Origin: an uncultured Gemmatimonadales bacterium
GTDB lineage: Bacteria; Gemmatimonadota; Gemmatimonadetes; Longimicrobiales; Gaopeijiaceae
Assembly (NCBI GenBank): GCA_937919655.1
Contig: CALFPJ010000078.1
Location: 24,172 to 88,171 of the forward strand
Direction: 5' to 3'
DNA length: 64,000 nucleotides
Shown here: one piece after another, positions 53,378 to 61,817 of the stretch
How positions within the stretch are numbered: position 1 is the first letter of the stretch
Layout: the number at the start of each line of letters is the position of its first letter
Position numbers and translations under genes: made by a program
Notes under the pieces: generated by a model
What the model was told of the DNA's origin: nothing
Database searches by the model: none
The model's input: only the letters and a program-made list of their open reading frames with translations

Positions 53378-54886
53378 TCAGACCGCCGATCCGCTCAGCA
53401 TGACCAGTCCTACCGCTTCTCTCGTGCGGCCCTCCGCTCGGATCTCGATCAACTTGCCGCGGACGATCGCGAACACCCTATGGGAGAGCGCGAGCACCTC
53501 ATCGAGGTCCGTGGAAATCAGAAGGACTCCGGGAGGGTCTGCCGAGGCCACGCGTTCCTGTAGCAGCCGATGCACAAATTCCGCGGAGGCGACGTCGAGC
53601 CCACGGGTCGGGTTCTCGACGACCAGCAGGTCCGTGGCGGTGCCCATCTCACGACCCACCACCAATCGCTGTTGATTGCCACCGGAGAGTGTCCGAGCCC
53701 GCACGCGCGTATCGAGCGCGCGGATGTCGAAGTCCAAGCGGATGCGCTCGGCAGATGCGCGAATCGCAGGCCAGTCCATGACCCTCTCCGAGGAGATGCG
53801 GTGTGCCAAAAGTGCGACATTCTCCGCGAGATCGAAGTCGAGGATGAGTCCCTCATCCGTGCGATCCTGCGGGACGAAGCCCACCCGGGCTGGTAGCTCA
53901 CAGGCTCCATTCGTTGCAGAGGCCCGCCCAGCAAACAAGAGGGCTAGCTCTCTCTGGCCGTTCCCCTCCACGCCGGCAATACCCACGATCTCTCCGCGGC
54001 GGACCTCGAGCGATACACCATCCAGCGCCACATCTCCGCGAGGGCCGGTGACGCGGGCGTCTAGACAGGCCGCTACGACCGGGCCCAGGTCCCGTGACGC
54101 TGTGCTGGCCTGGGTGGGCGAGCCCGTCCCGTCACGGAGCGTGCCACGCACCGTCGCCGACTCAGTACCCACCATCGCCGACGCCAAGCGCTTGGCGTCA
54201 ACGTCCGCTCGGGGCGCCGTCAGCACCGTGTGCCCCTCGTGCAGCACCGTCACCCGATCCGCCACCGACAGCACCTCGTCGAGCTTATGCGCCACAATCA
54301 CGACCGCTCGGCCTTCGGCGGCGAGGCGCCTCAGGAGCGCGAACAGGCCCTCCACCTCGGGAGGAGCCAAGACAGCGGTCGGCTCATCGAGAACGACAAT
54401 GCGCGGCCGCCGCAGAAGCGCCTTGAGAATTTCGACGCGCTGACGATCACCTACTCCGAGCGACTCGACCTGCTCGTCTAATGGCACCGACAGCCCGGTC
54501 TCGGCCACAAGCCCCATCGCCTCGGCCCGCACTTCGGCTAGGGGCAACCTCCATCGGCCGGCGTGCGCCCGCCTTCCAAGGGTGAGGTTCTCCAACACAC
54601 TGAGCCGCGGCACGAGCTTGAAGTGCTGGTGGACGAGACCCACACCCAACGCCCAGGCGTCCCGGGGATTCGTCAACGAGACCACGTTTCCGTCCAAGGT
54701 GACCGAGCCCGCATCTGGCTTGACCAGTCCGCCGAGTACATTCAGCAACGTGGTTTTTCCGGCGCCGTTTTCACCCAACACGCCATGGACTTCACCAGCA
54801 CGGAGCTCTAGATCGGCGCCGGCGAGTGCTATGACCGCCCCAAAGCGGCGCGTGATGCCCTCTAGGCGGACGAGAACGTCGTTCAC
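53378..54886 (-). CDS. Nucleoside-type ABC importer double ATPase (NupO/YufO-like)
   Basis: The 502-residue protein has two ABC ATPase halves. The first has an intact Walker A (GENGAGKTTLLNVLGG) and an ATPase signature reading SLGVGDRQRVEILKA, with the Walker B ADEP-type LDEPTAVL. The second has a weakened Walker A (GVEGNGQRELALLFAG, lacking Lys-Thr) and the signature LSGGNQQRLVVGRE. This asymmetric arrangement is standard for RbsA/YufO-type proteins that energise nucleoside or sugar uptake. The ATG overlaps the stop of the BMP protein gene as ATGA. Confidence 0.92.
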   Translation of the reverse strand: MNDVLVRLEGITRRFGAVIALAGADLELRAGEVHGVLGENGAGKTTLLNVLGGLVKPDAGSVTLDGNVVSLTNPRDAWALGVGLVHQHFKLVPRLSVLENLTLGRRAHAGRWRLPLAEVRAEAMGLVAETGLSVPLDEQVESLGVGDRQRVEILKALLRRPRIVVLDEPTAVLAPPEVEGLFALLRRLAAEGRAVVIVAHKLDEVLSVADRVTVLHEGHTVLTAPRADVDAKRLASAMVGTESATVRGTLRDGTGSPTQASTASRDLGPVVAACLDARVTGPRGDVALDGVSLEVRRGEIVGIAGVEGNGQRELALLFAGRASATNGACELPARVGFVPQDRTDEGLILDFDLAENVALLAHRISSERVMDWPAIRASAERIRLDFDIRALDTRVRARTLSGGNQQRLVVGREMGTATDLLVVENPTRGLDVASAEFVHRLLQERVASADPPGVLLISTDLDEVLALSHRVFAIVRGKLIEIRAEGRTREAVGLVMLSGSAV

Positions 54887-55914
54887 GACGCTCCGGGCTC
54901 GCCCTCTACAAAGGGCACGCTCGGTACCTTGAGTTCACCTGAACGGACCCTGGCGCGTGCCTCCTGCATCGCAGCAATCAGCCTGGCGGGAATCCGGTCG
55001 GCGAGTACAGGATTGATCACGAAGTCGACGATGTCCGTGCTCGACCCGGCATAGATGGAGGCACCCCCCACTTCGCCGGCCTGCCAGGCGACGGCAGTCT
55101 CTCGGAACGCGTCCGCGATGCGGATCACAGCGCTTCCCAAAATGACCTCTGGCACAACGTCGTTCTGGTTCCCGTTCATACCCAGGGCCCACGCAACGCC
55201 TCCGGCATCGACCGCCTCTCGAACCGCCTGGAAGACACCAAACGAGGCTCCATCGACGTTGTGAATGATGACGTCGGCACCCCTGCGCAGTTGAGCGACC
55301 GTGGCCTCCTTGGCCGCGGCAACGTCGTTCCAGTCCCCGGTATAAGCCTCGAGGATTTCAATATCGGGATCAACGGCCCGCGCCCCAGCTTCAAAGGCGC
55401 GAAAGGTCCCCTGCACCGGCGGGATCGCCACGCCGCCCACCATGCCGACGACCCCAGATTGCGACATGCCACCCGCAACCATGCCAGCCAAGTACGTCGC
55501 CTCCCAAAGCTCGAAAATGAGAGGCACCACATTCGTCGAGAAGCTGCCACCTCCGCTCACAACGAACGTCGTATTGGGGAACTGCTCCCCCGCCCGCATC
55601 GCAGCGTCCATGTATTCAGAGCCGTGCGCGAATACGAGATCGTACCCGTCCGCAGCATAGGACAGGAATGCTTCGTCGAACTCGGCCGGCGTGCGCGTCT
55701 GCTGATGACTCACCTGGGCGCCCATCGAATCGCGCAGAAGCATGAGACCGTCGTAGGCACCCGCATACCAACCGGCATCACTCACCGGGCCTGAGGTGAG
55801 GAGCGCCGCTCGGAAGGTGGGCGCGGCCCCATCGGGGTCTGTACGCGCTTCCCCCGAGCAGGCCGCAAACGCCAGGCAAGCAACAAGGATGGGGGCTCCG
55901 ATGCATCGCCGCAC
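54883..55914 (-). CDS. BMP-family substrate-binding lipoprotein
   Basis: The 343-residue protein has a lipoprotein signal (LVACLAFAACSGEA) and the BMP/PnrA-like periplasmic-binding fold: FRAALLTSGPVSDAGWYAGA, YDLVFAHGSEYMDAAMRAGE, VGMVGGVAIPPVQGTFRAFE and NVDGASFGVFQAVREAVDAG. BMP proteins capture purine nucleosides and hand them to the ABC importer, whose ATPase and two permeases follow on the same strand. It heads the operon, with a candidate promoter and a palindromic operator upstream. Confidence 0.92.
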   Translation of the reverse strand: MRRCIGAPILVACLAFAACSGEARTDPDGAAPTFRAALLTSGPVSDAGWYAGAYDGLMLLRDSMGAQVSHQQTRTPAEFDEAFLSYAADGYDLVFAHGSEYMDAAMRAGEQFPNTTFVVSGGGSFSTNVVPLIFELWEATYLAGMVAGGMSQSGVVGMVGGVAIPPVQGTFRAFEAGARAVDPDIEILEAYTGDWNDVAAAKEATVAQLRRGADVIIHNVDGASFGVFQAVREAVDAGGVAWALGMNGNQNDVVPEVILGSAVIRIADAFRETAVAWQAGEVGGASIYAGSSTDIVDFVINPVLADRIPARLIAAMQEARARVRSGELKVPSVPFVEGEPGAS

Positions 55915-55949
55915 GGTGCGTCTTCCTGAAGAGGGTCGTTGAGACGGGA

Positions 55950-55965
55950 CGGACGAAATCGTCCG
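55950..55965 (-). promoter_or_regulatory. Palindromic operator candidate upstream of the nucleoside importer
   Basis: CGGACGA and TCGTCCG form a perfect 7-bp inverted repeat with a 2-base centre, between the predicted -10 region and the BMP start. This position, just past the expected transcription start, suits a repressor site; a leader hairpin is the alternative. Confidence 0.4.
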
Positions 55966-55977
55966 ACCACGGGCAAG

Positions 55978-56005
55978 AATAAACCATTGCCTGTTGAGAG
56001 TTCAA
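55978..56005 (-). promoter_or_regulatory. Candidate promoter of the nucleoside importer operon
   Basis: On the reverse strand TTGAAC is followed after 16 bases by TTTATT, close to the sigma-70 -35 and -10 consensus. It lies 64 bases upstream of the BMP start. The motif is only a sequence match. Confidence 0.35.
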
Positions 56006-56117
56006 AACGGCCGGTATGTTGACGCCGAATCCCAGTTGGCCGCCGTCGTAACGTGCCTACGCTGGCCATCCTCCCCTGGAGCAGCAACACGGAAATTGGA
56101 GTTCGAGCTTAGGCTTC

Positions 56118-57180
56118 GTGCTCGCCGCCACTGGTAGTGCCATCGGCCTCGGCAACCTGTGGAAATTCCCTTTCATCACGTGGGAAAACAACGGCGGTGC
56201 GTTCGTTCTCGTTTATCTCATCTGCATCGCCGCGGTTGGGCTCCCGATCATGATGGCCGAGCTGTTGATCGGTCGGAAGACCCAGAAAAGCGCGGTCGGG
56301 GCCCTCAAGGAGGCGCTCGGACCCATATGGGGCCTCGTAGGTCTGTGGGGTGTGCTGTGCGGCTTCATTCTTCTGAGCTACTACACGGTCATCGCGGGCT
56401 GGTCGCTCTTCTATTTCGTGAAAAGCGTCGGCTGGACCCTGAACGGCCTCCCCCAAGGCGTCTCTTTGGGGGAGCTCTTTGGGGAGCAGGTGAGCAATTC
56501 AGGGCTGCAGTTGGCCCTGTCCCTTGGCTTTAGCATGGCCACTGTGGGAGTCGTCTACCTCGGCGTGCAGAAGGGCATTGAGCGCATCGCGCGATGGTTC
56601 CTGCCGGTGCTCTTCGCGATCCTGGTGCTCCTGCTGATCTCGGCTTTGGGCATGAGCGGGTCTGGTGAGGCGCTCGCGTTCATCTTCAAGCCGAATTTCT
56701 CTGAGCTTGAACCGAACGGCATTCTTGAAGCGCTCGGACACTCGTTCTTCACGCTTTCACTCGGCATGGGCGCGATGATCACCTACGGCTCCTACATCTC
56801 TCGCGGCCAGTCGATTGTAAAAGCGTCAGCCGTCATCGTGATTCTCGACACCGCCATCGCCTTGGTCGCGACGGTCATCATGTTCTCGGTGATCTTTTCG
56901 GTGCCGGGCATGAGGGAGCAGGTCGGAGGGTCCACGGTCGGCATGCTCTTCATCTCGCTGCCCGAACTGTTCTATACCGAAGTGCCGTTCGGTAGGCTTC
57001 TCGGCCCCCTGTTTTACGTGCTCGTGGCCCTGGCGGCGCTGACCTCGACGATGTCTCTACTGGAAGTCGTCGCGGTCTACATCATCGATGAGCACGGGAT
57101 CTCACGATCCAAAGCAACCTTGATGTGCGGCGGCGCGATCTTCGTATTCACCATCTTTGCCGCGCTGTCTTTCGGCGGAA
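56118..57180 (+). CDS. Neurotransmitter:sodium symporter, joined in frame to a signalling gene
   Basis: About 355 residues match the NSS/LeuT fold: LAATGSAIGLGNLWKFPFIT (helix 1 with the sodium-site unwound region), SLFYFVKSVGWTLNG, FFTLSLGMGAMITYGSYISR and LVALAALTSTMSLLEVVAVY. Members couple sodium to amino-acid uptake. GTG at 56118 cuts into helix 1; the expected WSSSLGF lead sequence lies upstream in frame from about 56097 but no ATG, GTG or TTG exists in that stretch after the TAA at 56049. Homology stops after helix 8 near FAALSFGG at 57175 and sequence of a GGDEF protein begins in the same frame. The transporter is therefore probably non-functional. Confidence 0.75.
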
Positions 57181-59011
57181 CACCCATTCTGCCCGGATGC
57201 CCCTCGTCTCAGGCCGTCGCCTTTGCTGAAGACATCCTGGCTCGACTGGCTGCTCTCCATTTCGGCTGGGGTAGCGTGACCGCGAGCGCCGGAGTCGCTG
57301 AGGCGACATCCGCTATGGGGTCACCGGATGTGCTTCTCGCGGCCGCCGACCACGCAATGTACGTCGCCAAAGAGGCGGGCAGGAACTGTGTCAGATCGAG
57401 AGGCCGGGCGGTTCGTACTCCGCCGACGGAGCGGCCGACATCGATGCCAGCGGGGGTGCCCGAACGAGCGACCGCGCTGGCCGACATTCGGGTGCTCTTG
57501 GTTGACGACGATGCGGCCACGCTCAGGGCGACTCGCCGGATGCTCACGAAACTCGGCGCATCCGTCGTCGCGTGCAGCTCGCCCCGGGAGGCGCTTGATC
57601 ACGTGACCTCTGGGGAAGGGTTCGATCTCGTGGCCACTGACATCGTCATGCCGGAGATGAGCGGCTTCACACTCGTCGACCTAGCGACCCGCGTCCTCCC
57701 TAATCTGCCAGCCCTCTACCTTTCCGGGTACACACAGGAGGATGTGTACTGGGGCGCCACGCCTGGCCAGCGCAGTGCCTTTCTCACCAAACCCATCACG
57801 TTCGAAGACTTGACGACAACGATCGGGCACCTCCTCGGGGACCTGGACTCGAAACAGGAGTCTGTCGAGCCGGCGAGTGAACGGCCCGAAGCCGACAGTC
57901 GCGACATGTCCGGAGAACGTCCGCTGGCTGCCGGTCACGGGGTCGTCGGTCGGGTCCTGGTGGTGGACGACGATGCGACGGTAGTCCGGGCGATGGTGCG
58001 GCTGCTCCGGAAAGCCGGGCATCCCTCCCCTGTCGGCCTCACGGACCCGCGTCACGTGGTTTCCGCTATCAAGGAGCACGACATCGACCTGATCGTCCTA
58101 GACCTAAACATGCCGGAAATGGATGGCTTCAGCGTGATGGCGGAAGTGGCCCGCTTCGTAGGACCCAGTGAATACCTCCCCATTCTCGTGTTCACCGGCG
58201 ATGCCGATATCGAATCCAAGCGCCGGGTCCTCGCCTCAGGGGCCATGGACTTCCTCCAGAAACCTTTCGACTGGCCAGAGGCGCAAGCCAGGGTTCAGAA
58301 TCTGCTTCACACCCGCAGGCTTACCCAGACGCTCCACGGTCAGAAGAACGATCTGGAGAGCGTCGTTGCGCACCGTACCATCGAGCTGGAGGACGCCAGA
58401 ACCGAGGTTCTGCATCGTTTGGCGCGAGCGGCCGAATACCGCGATGACATCACGGGACGTCATGCGAACGGGTCGGGCTCATGTCGTCTCTGATCGGGGA
58501 GGAACTGGGCATGGATGCGCGACACGTCGACCTGATTCGACGCACCGGACCGCTCCATGACGTCGGGAAGATCGGCATACAGGACAGCATCCTGAGAAAG
58601 CCCGGACGCCTCACGGACGAAGAGTTCACGCTCATCCAGGCACACATCTTGATCGGGGAGCAGATCCTCGGAAGTAGCCGCCACGAGGTCCTTAAGGTGG
58701 CTGCGAAAATCGCACGCGCGCACCACGAAAAATGGGACGGAAGCGGATACCCCGATGCGCTTTCCGGCGACAGGATCCCGATCGAGGCCCGTATCGTGGC
58801 GGTCGCAGACGTCTTTGATGTCATCACGCACGCCCGGCCCTATAAGGGCGCCATGCCACCCGATGAGGCCATGGCCGAGTTGAATCGTTGTTCAGGCAGC
58901 CACTTCGACCCGACGGTGGTCCGGGCGTTCGAAGCCATGTACGCCCGCGAGGGCATCGATGGCATCCACGCCATGGCCGACCCCATCCATCCTCTTGCGG
59001 ACCTCAACTGA
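57180..59011 (+). pseudogene. GGDEF (partial)-REC-REC-HD-GYP signalling protein, frameshifted
   Basis: The start is missing: it picks up inside a GGDEF domain (ILPGCPSSQAVAFAEDILAR, VTASAGVAE, AAADHAMYVAKEAGRNCVRS). Two response-regulator receiver domains follow, with phosphorylation sites in DLVATDIVMPEMSGFTLV and DLIVLDLNMPEMDGFSVM, and lysines in FLTKPITFED and FLQKPFDWPE. An HD-GYP domain comes next: the frame ends at 58494 after GRHANGSG, and a one-base shift at GCGAACGGGTCGGG restores MSSLIGEELGMDARHVDLIR, HDVGKIGIQD and HHEKWDGSGYPDALSG to 59011. It would make and break cyclic di-GMP; as written it is broken twice. Confidence 0.75.
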
Positions 59012-59142
59012 GTCCTCCGCCTCGATTGTACGAGCATTTGTGGGGCATCGCACTCTTGTCGAACCACAAAATAGCATCTACAGTCGGGTTCTCGGCCACC
59101 GAGCCTCGGTGCTCGATTGCCATTCAGACCAGAGACGGTACC

Positions 59143-61665
59143 ATGCGTCGACCTTCGCTCTTGTGGTGCGTCGCCCTCGCGCTCGCTCTTCCGTTGACGG
59201 GGTGTTCCAGCTCCGCTTCCGCAGCGACTCCGGCGCCGGCCGCGGCCCCGCAGCAACGCGGAGGAAGCGCAGGCGGTGGTCGAGGAGGAGCCGGCGGCGG
59301 TGGCGGGGCCCCATCGGAAGGCCCCAAAGCCTACTCTGAGGTCATCACCGACAAGGCGATGTCGCAGCCCGGCATGTTTGCCGTCCACAAGGTGGGCGAA
59401 GACATCTTTTTTGAGATCCCGACCGTCGAGTTCAACAAAGAGATGTTGCTGATCGGCAGGCAGGTTGAGTCGACGCTGCAGCAGGCCAGTTCCTTTTTTG
59501 GCGGTGGACCGCGCTTGATCGTGCAGTGGGAGCGAGACGGGAACTATGTGATCCTGCGTGAGAAGCGGTATGACCTCATCGCGGATACCACAGACGCTGT
59601 CTGGCGCACGGTGGCACCTTTCCGCAACGGGCCCGTGCTGCAGCGGTATTCGATCGAGGCTTTTGGGGCCGACAGTTCAGCGGTCATCGACGTGTCGAAT
59701 CTATTCATCTCGAACATCCCTGAACTCGCCCCCATCGCGAGTATTAACGCTGGGCGCAGCTGGGTTGAGCAGACGTGGTCCTTCGACAACGCAGTGAACG
59801 TGCAGGTCACCCAAAGTGGCCAGGCGCCCCCACCGTCGGCGGGCGGCCGAGGTGGAGCCCCCGCAGGTGGTCGCGGTGGCGCGGCCACGGCGCGTTCGCA
59901 GACGAAGAAAATGTTTTTCAGCATGGCGCGGCTCCCTGACGAAGCCATGATGCCGCGCTGGCGGGATGACCGCGTGGGCTTCATCTCAAGCCGCGCGTAC
60001 GACTTCAGCCGACCGGACAACCGTCTGGAGCAGGTGAGCTTCATTCACCGTTTCAGGCTCGAGAAGAAGAACCCTGGCGCGGCGGTGTCCGACCCGGTCG
60101 AGCCCATCATCTACTGGATCGACCCGGCCACTCCAGATTGGCTCAAGCCCTGGGTCGCGAAGGGCGTGGATCAATGGCAGAGCGCCTTCGAGAAGGCCGG
60201 CTTCAGCAACGCGATTTTCGGGCGCATCGCCCCGACGCCTGAGGAGGATCCTGACTTCTCCATGTATGATGCGCGCAATTCAGTGATCTATTGGTGGCCC
60301 TCTACGGTTGCCAACGCGACGGGCGGCCAGACCGTCGACCCCCGTTCAGGCCAGATCCTGAAGGGCGAGGTCAACATGTTCCACAACATCATGCAGTTGC
60401 AGAAGCAGTGGTACTTCATTCAGGTGGGCCACCTGGACGAGCGCGCTCAGACGCTGCCTTTGCCGGATTCTCTCATGGGCCGGTTGGTGGAGTACGTCGT
60501 CACCCACGAGATCGGTCACTCCATCGGCTTTCCGCACAACATGAAGGCGTCATCCCAGTACCCGGCGGACTCCATCCGAAGCGTGAGCTTCCTCGAGCGC
60601 ATGGGTGGCAGCCACGTGGCCACGCTCATGGACTACTCGCGTTTCAACTATGTGGCGCAGCCCGAGGACAACATTCCGCTCGAGTACCTCATACCGAAGG
60701 TCGGTCCCTACGACGACTTCGCGGTGAACTGGGGCTATGCCGAGATTCCGGGAGCGAACTCCCCCGACGACGAACTTCCCACGCTGGACAGATGGGCCCG
60801 TCAGCAGGACGACTTCCCTTGGCTGCGTTACTCCACGTCGGACGCCGGTCAGTCCGATGCCGGAAACCTGACCGAGGCGGTAGGTGACGCGGATGCCGTG
60901 CAGTCGACGACATACGCGATGCTCAACCTTGGCCGCATCATGGACATGATGCTCAGGGTCACGGAGACACCCGGGAAGAGTTACGGCGAGCTCGAAGCGA
61001 TGTACGGACAGGCGGTCAACCAATGGGGCCGGTACATGGGGCATGTCGCCGCGATCGTGGGGAGCGCAGAAACGCAGGAGAAGTACGGGACGGGTGCTCG
61101 TTACCAGCCCACCTCTCGCGCTCGCCAACAGGAGGCGGTGCGCTACCTCGGGACGACCGCGTTCCAGGTACCTGAGATCTTCCTGGACGAGGACATCCTG
61201 CGTCGCATTGAGCCGACGGGCGTCGTAGGCCGATTCCGCACACAGCAGAGCCGAGTGCTGAACAGCTTGCTGCAGCAAGCGCGACTCGAGCGTCTGATCG
61301 AGTACGAGGCCATGAGTGGGGCCGCCACCTACGGCGTGGCAAACCTCATGTCAGACCTTCGCGCCGGTGTGTGGGGTGAGTTGGATACCCCGAGCATCCG
61401 CGTGAACACGTATCGTCGCAACGTCCAGCGCGCCTTCCTTGAGGCGGTCGATGGCCGGCTGAACCCATCGGAAGAAGAACTCACGCGAACCAACGACCCG
61501 GCCCCGGCGCCGTGGTCGTCGGACATCCGCGCGGTCATGCGTGCTGAACTGCAGGACCTCGACACGGCAGTGGGCGCCGCACTTTCCAGGGCCGGTGACA
61601 ACATGACGCGCATCCATTTGCGGGACATCCGGACTGAGATCGCGCGGATTCTCGCGAACGACTGA
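59143..61665 (+). CDS. Secreted zinc metallopeptidase with Gly-rich linkers
   Basis: The ATG at 59143 gives a lipoprotein-like signal (ALALALPLTGCSSSAS) and 840 residues. A Gly/Arg-rich linker (PQQRGGSAGGGRGGAGGGGG) follows, and a second one (AGGRGGAATARS) interrupts the middle. The catalytic domain has HExxHxxGFxH at His455-Glu456-His459-His465 (EIGHSIGFPHNM) and the Met-turn LMDYSRFNY, of the metzincin type seen in DUF5117 proteins. The long C-terminal helical region is typical of those secreted proteins. It probably degrades extracellular or periplasmic proteins, followed by the S9 peptidase downstream. Confidence 0.88.
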   Translation: MRRPSLLWCVALALALPLTGCSSSASAATPAPAAAPQQRGGSAGGGRGGAGGGGGAPSEGPKAYSEVITDKAMSQPGMFAVHKVGEDIFFEIPTVEFNKEMLLIGRQVESTLQQASSFFGGGPRLIVQWERDGNYVILREKRYDLIADTTDAVWRTVAPFRNGPVLQRYSIEAFGADSSAVIDVSNLFISNIPELAPIASINAGRSWVEQTWSFDNAVNVQVTQSGQAPPPSAGGRGGAPAGGRGGAATARSQTKKMFFSMARLPDEAMMPRWRDDRVGFISSRAYDFSRPDNRLEQVSFIHRFRLEKKNPGAAVSDPVEPIIYWIDPATPDWLKPWVAKGVDQWQSAFEKAGFSNAIFGRIAPTPEEDPDFSMYDARNSVIYWWPSTVANATGGQTVDPRSGQILKGEVNMFHNIMQLQKQWYFIQVGHLDERAQTLPLPDSLMGRLVEYVVTHEIGHSIGFPHNMKASSQYPADSIRSVSFLERMGGSHVATLMDYSRFNYVAQPEDNIPLEYLIPKVGPYDDFAVNWGYAEIPGANSPDDELPTLDRWARQQDDFPWLRYSTSDAGQSDAGNLTEAVGDADAVQSTTYAMLNLGRIMDMMLRVTETPGKSYGELEAMYGQAVNQWGRYMGHVAAIVGSAETQEKYGTGARYQPTSRARQQEAVRYLGTTAFQVPEIFLDEDILRRIEPTGVVGRFRTQQSRVLNSLLQQARLERLIEYEAMSGAATYGVANLMSDLRAGVWGELDTPSIRVNTYRRNVQRAFLEAVDGRLNPSEEELTRTNDPAPAPWSSDIRAVMRAELQDLDTAVGAALSRAGDNMTRIHLRDIRTEIARILAND

Positions 61666-61672
61666 CCTGTGA

Positions 61673-61736
61673 CGGGGCGAGACAAGGAGGCCAGTGCGTC
61701 CGAAGGGACGCGCGTGGGCCTCCTCGCCTCGCCCCG
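61673..61736. terminator. Nested hairpin between the two peptidase genes
   Basis: CGGGGCGAG pairs with CTCGCCCCG, and inside it AAGGAGGCC pairs with GGCCTCCT, giving a large GC-rich stem-loop after the metallopeptidase stop. No T-run follows, so a partial or attenuating terminator is as likely. Confidence 0.5.
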
Positions 61737-61817
61737 CGGCAGAGGTGCCCCTCGTTCCGTATGACGGGGCCCTCCGCGTCCTTGCCCGCCGTTGGTCCCG
61801 ACGGGCATGTTCACTCC

